Assembly (NCBI GenBank): GCA_964019425.1
Contig: OZ025854.1
Span: 434,001 to 498,000 of the forward strand
Source: Flectonema sp. DT1601
Lineage: Eukaryota > Euglenozoa > Diplonemea > Diplonemida > Diplonemidae
Length of the DNA stretch: 64,000 nt
Direction: 5' to 3'
Part shown: positions 57,238 to 64,000 of the stretch, in pieces
Layout: each line of letters opens with the position of its first letter
How positions within the stretch are numbered: the stretch's first letter is position 1
Notes under the pieces: generated by a model
What the model saw: only the letters and a program-made list of their open reading frames with translations
What the model was told of the DNA's origin: nothing
Databases searched by the model: none
Translations under genes and position numbers: made by a program

Positions 57238-58563
57238 ATGAATGTTTTAAAAAACATATTTCAGAAGAAGAGTAAGAAGAACGCTGAGCAACCGAAAGAA
57301 AAGCACGATGGAAGCATACCTGATCACTTAAACAAGGAGAAAGTGACTAAGGAAGATTTCCTTCCTATTAGATTATTGGGAAAGGGTAGCTTTGCTAAAG
57401 TTGTATTAGTGAGGAAAAAGGATGACAATAAAATATACGCAATGAAAGTCATCGTAAAAGAATCTGTTTTGGAGCATCAAAGAGTTCAAGATGTATTTAC
57501 TGAAAGAGGCGTGTTGCAGAGAAGTACTCATCCGTTTTTATGCAAACTACATTGGACGTTTCAGTCTGAGCATAAATTATTCTTTATAATGGATTATTAT
57601 CACGGGGGAGATTTAGATGGATACCTAAACAGGCAACCTAATAATAAATTGAAACCTTTTACTGCTCGTCTCTACGCTGCTGAGGTTCTCATGGCTTTGA
57701 CTTATCTTCATGATAATGGTATTATCTACAGAGACTTGAAGCCAGAGAATATTCTAATGGGTGCTGATGGTCATCCGTGTCTCAGTGATTTCGGTCTTTC
57801 AAAAGATTTCGGAGCTTTTTCACTTGACGACGATGCGCGTACCGCTTCATTCGTTGGGTCTCCGTTTTATGTTGCTCCTGATGTATTGAGACAAAAGCAA
57901 TACACCTCCGCAATTGATTGGTGGTCTTTTGGAATCTTATTATTCAGAATGCTTGTATCTCGACCTCCCTTTCTTGGTAGAAGTATGAAAGAAGTATTCC
58001 ACAATATTATGTATCAGGAACTGCGTTTTAGTCAGGTATGTTGTGACTATTAAGGTCATTTTTTTTTAAGGGGGACAAAAAAAAAAAAAAATCATAATTA
58101 ATAATCAACAGTCTAACCCTATATCTGCTGACGCTATGGACGTTATAGGAAAATTGCTTGAAAAAGATCCAAACAAGAGATTGAAGGGAGAGTCAGTGAA
58201 GAAAAACAAATTTTGGGTATGTGAAATTTTATAGACGTCAAAGAAAGAGCTTCTTGTAATGATTTTCTCAAAATTAAAAAAAAAAAAAAAAAAACTCAGG
58301 ACGGATTAAACTGGGAAGCTGTGTACCGAAAGGAAGTCGCACCAGAAGGGTGGGTTGCACCTTCACCACTGAAACTCGATGATGATGAACCAAGTGCGCC
58401 TGCCGCTACTGGAGGAGGTGGTCCAAATAACGCAGCTAGTGCCCAAGCGATTGCTCACACCCCTGCTAACCAACTTCCACTAGGAACGAGTGAACAACAG
58501 TTATTCGATGGTTTTACGTATACAGCTGATTCTGATTTGGGTAAGAAGAAGGAACGTGAATAA
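57238..58563 (+). CDS. AGC-family Ser/Thr protein kinase (388 aa, three exons)
   Basis: Exons 57238-58035, 58112-58216 and 58300-58563 join in phase 0 (1167 nt, 389 codons with stop). The introns are 76 and 83 nt, both GTATGT...AG. Motifs: glycine loop GKGSFAKV (~49), AMKVI with the ATP lysine (~70), YRDLKPEN (164-171, D166), DFGLSK (184), activation segment [13 protein letters not shown] (~203-215), and a C-terminal hydrophobic motif FDGFTY (370-375), whose Thr374 is in the position phosphorylated in Akt/S6K/SGK kinases. The APE motif reads APD, an unusual change. A low-complexity Gly/Ala linker lies in exon 3. No PH domain is visible, so S6K/SGK-like is more likely than Akt. Confidence 0.92.
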
Positions 58564-59571
58564 AAAAAAAAGCTTTAAGGTAGCTTTTGTGACCAAAACC
58601 CTACAGAAACGGAACAGAGTATCAGAAAAAAACTGATAAAATTCTGTAATTCAGGTGAAGGATTAAAAACAATTCTTAATATTCCAAGAAGAAGAAGTTC
58701 CTTCTTGTTGTTGACTCCCGAGTGAAGACTCTCTTAGACTAGGAAAGTTGAAAATAGAAAAACTAAAGAAACGGAGCAGCAGGTGACTTTTATTTTATTT
58801 TTTATAATTTTATTTTATTTTTTTTTTTTTTTTTTTCGACAATGTGCTGAGTATATTGTGTTTGATGAATCATAATAAAAAAAGAGAAAAGCAAAAAAAA
58901 AAAAAAAAAAAAAACTGAAATCTATCTTGTATCCTTTACAGTCAATTCAATATATAACGCCTTCCTGTTTCGTACTCTGGAAAAGCATGATTGCTCACTG
59001 GAGAGGAAATAATTTATGTAAAAGCTAGCGTGCATGTTTTTCCCCTATTTAAAAAAAAAAAAAGAAGAAAAAAGTTTTTTTTTCCCCCCTCATTCCCTAT
59101 TTCTAATTATTATTGTGACTTCTCCCGTGCTAGAAGCTCTTTGATTGAAAACTGACATAGTAGTTAGTTTATATCAGAATCAATGGGGGATGAAAAAATG
59201 AAAAAAAAAAAAAAAAAAAGGCCTTAACAATGATGAATTTATTATTATTTTTTTTTTTTTAAAATACTGTCTTAAATGATATTGGAAACAAAAAAAAAAA
59301 AAAAAAAAAAAAAGCCTCAATTTTCGGCTAACTGTAATATTTCACTCCCATCCACCAACCCTCCCTCCTTTTTTTTTATTTTATTTTTTATTTGCCCTCC
59401 TTGTGATTGCGATAACCTTTTAGTCAGTGATCTATGTGCCGAAACTAGTGGTACACGGATCATGTTTTTTTTTTTTTTTTTTTTTTTTTCCACCCCTCTT
59501 TTTTGAGGGTTATAATAAGATCTTGTACCACGTTGCTCATGATTCAGAAAGGCTGTATCTTTTTTTTTTTT

Positions 59572-59602
<31 letters not shown>

Positions 59603-60873
59603 TGTTGACGTTGAAAAAAAAAAAATGTGAAAAAGCCATTTCTAGATACAGACGAAAAAGGAAAGTATTTTATGCTTTTATTGTCAACCCCAGTCACCTT
59701 TTTTTTTTTTTTTTTTTTTTTTTTTCCCTCGCGATTCGTTGTTTAAATAAGAAACATCGACAATTGTAGCATTATTTTCCAATAAGATAATGACTCATTT
59801 TGCTCCGAGAATCTGATTTATTGTCAACAAAAATTCTTCTTGCATATCAATGCACATTGTGCTGGGCACTTCCTCTCTTCACGTTTTCCCTCAAATCCCT
59901 CATCTGGCCAAAAAAAAAAAAAAAAAATTATTAAATAAAGAGAAACCAAAAAAAAGTGGGGGAAAAAAAAAGAAAAATACAAAAAAAAAAAAGTAACTGT
60001 ACAGCAAAAAAAAAAAAAAAAAGGGGGAAAAATTAATGAACGAGGGCGGGGGAGAGTGCCCAATACAGAGTAATACTTATCTTAATGCGCGTTAGTCAGG
60101 AAGCGTTATCTGCGTCGTTATCTGCAACTCATTTTGGCAAACAGGTAGATGTACGCAAATGAACTTTATGCGTATCAAAGAAAGTTAGCAGTGAGAAAGT
60201 TAGAGTGAAAAATGAACACTTCTTTTCGTTATCATTAGGACCAGCAAACCGAGAAATGGCGACTTTTCTTCCCACAGAAAACACATTCACTTTCAGTTGC
60301 TTTGGTAAACGAGAGTGAGATGTGCTCGATATCGATTCCGGTGTCACTCACTCATTCTTATGTTTTTTGTTGTCTTCGCTCATATTTTATAATTTTTTTT
60401 AAAAAAAAATTTTTTTTTTTCCACCGACAAAGTCGGAAAAGAAGAAACTATTTCAGATTAAGAGCCTTATTATGGTCATGAAATGTTAATCTATTTTCCC
60501 CATGTGATCCAGTAATACTGTCTGCGATCAAACAAAAAAAATATATATATAAATGCTTATCTGAATAGTTTCTTAGCATCCCTCACCCCCTCAACCCCCC
60601 TAACTAATTTTATTGCTTTCGAGATCGTGTCGTGTTTATATTCGAGTAATGTATGAATTCAAAAAAAAAAAAAAAAAAGATTTGCAATCCCTGGCAACCC
60701 TTTCCCCCAAAGTCTTTATTAGTGAAACATTTATGTTGAAGAAATGTAATCAGTAATAAGTATTACTAAAAGGGAGGGGGAGGGAGTTGTGTTTTACGTG
60801 ATTTAATTATTATATAGTATTTCCTTCCCCACCATAGTATCGGTGTTTTAAAAAAAAAAAAAAAAAAAAAAAA
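58564..60873. other. Long homopolymer-rich spacer, no gene recognised
   Basis: About 2.3 kb with long A/T runs throughout. Some stretches of mixed composition (60065-60360) carry no convincing ORF. The final ~25 nt before the next start codon are almost all A. Confidence 0.6.
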
Positions 60874-63800
60874 ATGAAGAAAAGGTATTCAATATTTGGC
60901 AGCCGACATACCAGAGAACAAGTAATATTGTTATTGATGATATTCACATTGGCAACAGTGTGGGGTACAATGAGAGATAGCGTCCGAGTACAAAAAGACA
61001 TGCAAATAATTTTATCAAAAAACATTGATTCGACAACAGTAGGATTAATCCAGGAAGCTTATCCTCAGGCTAACATTGTTAGAAGTACCCTCTTTGGAGA
61101 CGATTCGAATTTTATAACCATACCGGTTAATAAAAATAAACTTCCATCAGCAAAAGAAACTTTTTCAAGACAACTTTTCATCAAATTCTGGAGAGATGAC
61201 TCGACAATAGCAGAAGTACGAAAATCACTACGAAGCTGTAAAAGTGTTTTTTGTCCTTTTTTGATTGGAAGTTGCTGTGAAAGCAATGTGTGTGATCAGA
61301 ATTTCGCTGCTTTATTAGTATCAAACGCATGGGTACCATCAGCATTAAGATTTTCAGAGACTAAGCTGTGCTCTAACACGTCAGATAATGCTGATGTTCA
61401 CATTCACGTTGGAGTATTGAATAAGAATTTATACGTAATGTCAAAACCGATTTCCGATTCAACTGACTTATTCACAATGAAACACTCTGGTTATAGTATT
61501 GTTTACTGTACGTCAACAGTAACGAATTGGGGATGCGCTGCGTTGTTTCTTCAAAAGATTCAAAATCTCAAAAAAGAACTTGACGGTTTTGAGAGAATTA
61601 TTTTTACTGAAGAACCCAACTTCAAAATTCTTCAAAGAGACATAACCCAAAATGATCCTTTTGGGTGTCTTTCTTATACGTCAGATGCAGTTGTTCCTGT
61701 TCAGTATAACAGAAATAAACAAAGCTCTCTACCTCACATTTTAATGGCCAAGGCTTTTCTTAATGAAGTTCCACCTTCATTCGATATTTCATGGTATCAT
61801 ACAACTGGTGGAGCAGTTCAATTATTGTCATTACTGAGGGGTAGCAATCAGTTTTACAAGAGGTTTCGTGATGTTCTTCGGGTTGTAGGATCACAACACT
61901 TTTTAACGGTACTGCAATATGCTTTGGGAAATGATCAGAAAAGACTTGGAGATGGATGTGATAGAAATATGGGAACACCGTTTTCTGAAATACTACAAAA
62001 TATTGACGAGCCTTACATGGTAAAACAACGTAACGGTTCGATGTTTGTCCGCAAACAAAATTCAAAACAAACACGGCCGTTGATAGTTCTTAAATCTGCC
62101 ACATCCCAGTCAGTGAATATCCTTCTCAACGAAGGTTACAGTGTTTATTTCTCAACAACAACAGAAGAAAATGGTCACATAAAATTTATTCTTAATCCAG
62201 AAGAAAATCTTCTACCCTGCACCGTATTTCTCCAAGGACATGTGATTGACACTTATTATCAAAGAACTACTCCGAATTTAGAAAGTTTCCTCGATGATCT
62301 TGATAGGTCGATAGCATGTTGTATTTTTTCAAAAAGATATGTTGCTTTGGGTAAAAATGTCTTTTCTTCATTATGGAAAAAATATACATTGGGTCTTCCT
62401 GAATGGTGGAATACACATGTTGGAGATGTTAAAAAGATGGATACTTCAAAAAGCGTATTGTCACTTGATTCTGGAGGACAATTTGTAATCCCAAGTGAAC
62501 TTCTACAACACTCACAAGTCAGGGAGACCATACTTAAAATAAATTCATTGCCGCGATCTGTATTTAATAATGACGGTATTGATTACCCGCTTGCAACACC
62601 ACCGACAACAACACCAACTAGCAGTCTTGAAGAATTATTATTGTTTACGTGGCATTTTATTTTTGGAGAAGACCAAATATCAAAACAACAGCAATGTAAG
62701 GAACGCTCAATTAACTTACAATTCGAAACGAGAGGACTCAGGGGTATAGTAAAACACAACAAAAAAGGAGCCTGGACAGAAAATACTAAAGACTGGAATC
62801 AAGGCATACTCGTAGTCTTATCTGGTGATGCAAAACACCGTTATGAATGTGTCGCTCATATGCAGAGAAAAAAGATAAATGTCTGGGTTTCTCTTCATTA
62901 TAGCACCTGCAGTAATTACAAACTAAACAGCCCGGCTACTAGGATTCCATGCAGAGAAATATACGGCTACTACGCGTACTTGTCTGACCCTGAAAGGCCA
63001 TCAGCTGATTATATCATACTGTCACATGCTCATGTTAGATCATGGCATCAACCGTTTTATTTATCACAAGCTATTAGTCATGCTCTTCCTGAAGTAAAGC
63101 GGAGTCAAAGATACACGACTATGACACATCGTTGGAACGTAAAAGTATGGACTGATGGAGCAGAAGAAGTAGCAGATGAATACAACAATCTCATATCTGA
63201 CCTTCCAGAAGCAGTAAAAATGAAAAAGAAATTGGTGATGCACTACTGTTGTGCTCAGGGAATTGTTCCTTACAATAGTATCCGTGGGGTACCGTTGTCT
63301 GTATTCACGAGGATTTTTGAATCTGTTTCAAGGAATTTATTATACAGTTCAGGATGGTATCTCGAGAAGGTTTTAACTCATTCTCTTGGTGATGATAAAG
63401 CGATTGAACTAATTCCATTAAAAACGGATTTATCACCGCAAATGAACCGTGACACATACACCTATCCAAACAATCATTCTGGAACCATCTGGCGTGATGG
63501 AACGATTGTTCCTCAGCCTTTGAGTGAACCAATCCAACTATTGGTTGTAATCGGTAAGTATGATCCAATGCAAAATAAGACTTCAGAATTTACATTATGG
63601 GTACCCTCTGAGATGTGTACAGCTTCTAATGCTTGCAATACTTCGTGGGGTTACATTTCATACTTGTCTGATATACATAGACCTGAAGCTGATTTAGTAA
63701 TTTTCGTACCAACATTGCAAGACTTAGAAATCGTCAAACATAGAATAAATGCCGCTACTGAATGCTTAGTCAACAGACCTGGAAGTAATTATGCACCACT

Positions 63801-64000
63801 GCTTGGTTATGGAAAAAGGCTTGAGCGTGATTCTCATCGGAAAGTCGTTCTTGAATGGAATGATCAATTTAGTGATTTGGAATATGTTCTCCACGCTGGT
63901 TCTGAGATCGTTTCGTATGAGAATTTAATTTTTATCGTTTCATATAATTCTCTAACTCAGAATTTAGCGTACTGGACTTATTATCTTAGGGTGTGGAGGA
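60874..64000 (+). CDS. Membrane-anchored protein with tandem DUF3431-like repeats (3' partial, at least 1042 aa)
   Basis: The frame is open from ATG 60874 to the window end. Residues ~16-33 (VILLLMIFTLATVWGTM) are a probable signal anchor. About four divergent repeats follow. Repeat 2 (~400-620) is clearest: TVFLQGHVIDTYY at 450-462, SGGQFVIPSELL near 534, and LLLFTWHFIFGE near 590, matching the fungal and algal DUF3431 family in order. Repeat 3 (~650-870) has YLSDPERPSADYIILSHAHV and SWH (residues 704-727), then CCAQGIVPYNSI near 792. Repeat 4 has YLSDIHRPEADLVIFVP at 930-946. Repeat 1 (~150-370) has ELDGFERIIFTEEPNFKI and TTGGAVQLLSL. DUF3431 function is unknown; some consider it glycosyltransferase-like. 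The gene is cut by the window, so full length is unknown. Confidence 0.82.
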   Translation, partial: MKKRYSIFGSRHTREQVILLLMIFTLATVWGTMRDSVRVQKDMQIILSKNIDSTTVGLIQEAYPQANIVRSTLFGDDSNFITIPVNKNKLPSAKETFSRQLFIKFWRDDSTIAEVRKSLRSCKSVFCPFLIGSCCESNVCDQNFAALLVSNAWVPSALRFSETKLCSNTSDNADVHIHVGVLNKNLYVMSKPISDSTDLFTMKHSGYSIVYCTSTVTNWGCAALFLQKIQNLKKELDGFERIIFTEEPNFKILQRDITQNDPFGCLSYTSDAVVPVQYNRNKQSSLPHILMAKAFLNEVPPSFDISWYHTTGGAVQLLSLLRGSNQFYKRFRDVLRVVGSQHFLTVLQYALGNDQKRLGDGCDRNMGTPFSEILQNIDEPYMVKQRNGSMFVRKQNSKQTRPLIVLKSATSQSVNILLNEGYSVYFSTTTEENGHIKFILNPEENLLPCTVFLQGHVIDTYYQRTTPNLESFLDDLDRSIACCIFSKRYVALGKNVFSSLWKKYTLGLPEWWNTHVGDVKKMDTSKSVLSLDSGGQFVIPSELLQHSQVRETILKINSLPRSVFNNDGIDYPLATPPTTTPTSSLEELLLFTWHFIFGEDQISKQQQCKERSINLQFETRGLRGIVKHNKKGAWTENTKDWNQGILVVLSGDAKHRYECVAHMQRKKINVWVSLHYSTCSNYKLNSPATRIPCREIYGYYAYLSDPERPSADYIILSHAHVRSWHQPFYLSQAISHALPEVKRSQRYTTMTHRWNVKVWTDGAEEVADEYNNLISDLPEAVKMKKKLVMHYCCAQGIVPYNSIRGVPLSVFTRIFESVSRNLLYSSGWYLEKVLTHSLGDDKAIELIPLKTDLSPQMNRDTYTYPNNHSGTIWRDGTIVPQPLSEPIQLLVVIGKYDPMQNKTSEFTLWVPSEMCTASNACNTSWGYISYLSDIHRPEADLVIFVPTLQDLEIVKHRINAATECLVNRPGSNYAPLLGYGKRLERDSHRKVVLEWNDQFSDLEYVLHAGSEIVSYENLIFIVSYNSLTQNLAYWTYYLRVWR

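Overview
The window looks like nuclear DNA of a unicellular, flagellated eukaryote. Coding sequence is moderately AT-rich. Several genes carry short GT-AG spliceosomal introns (63-83 nt where the reading frame fixes both ends). The gene set is plainly eukaryotic: TYW4-type wybutosine protein, CK1 and AGC kinases, SEC14 lipid-transfer protein, LanC-like protein, ESCRT-III CHMP2, HGSNAT-like acetyltransferase. The cilium assembly protein CFAP298 implies motile cilia. I cannot name the species. Every supported host gene is on the + strand, and most have a splice-acceptor-like AG 7 to about 120 nt before the start codon. That would fit unidirectional gene arrays with spliced-leader trans-splicing (known in euglenozoans, dinoflagellates and perkinsids), but no spliced-leader gene was seen, so this is inference. 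Intergenic DNA is full of A and T runs of 10-30 nt. No viral or LTR element was recognised. Layout: 1-708, C-terminal kelch part of a TYW4-like protein. 968-4950, three tandem, nearly identical cold-shock-domain/RGG genes in a duplicated array. 5328-6548, an unrecognised gene. 6684-9181, a nested DNA transposon: a broken piggyBac copy (7310-9047, TTAA on both sides) sits inside an older element with ~34-bp terminal inverted repeats and a GTAGTA target duplication. The outer element ends about 37 bp before the start of a two-exon giant gene (9219-20917, 3874 aa, unknown function). 21209-22366, a membrane-anchored CK1-like kinase. 22517-23645 and 30943-32016, two paralogues sharing a Cys/His-rich domain, flanking a SEC14-like gene (26567-27550). 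32017-44055, a 12-kb T-rich region without recognisable genes. 44056 onward is a denser run: ElbB/ES1-like, multicopper oxidase, LanC-like, CFAP298, HGSNAT-like, CHMP2-like, an 8-TM protein and a three-exon AGC kinase. From 60874 an ORF runs open to the window end and encodes a membrane-anchored protein with about four tandem DUF3431-like repeats. The genes do not form one pathway; they are mixed housekeeping, signalling, membrane and RNA-binding functions. The notable features are architectural: the cold-shock triplication, the nested transposon beside the giant gene, tandem DUF3431-like repeats, A-rich intron 3' ends, and the pattern of acceptor sites before start codons.
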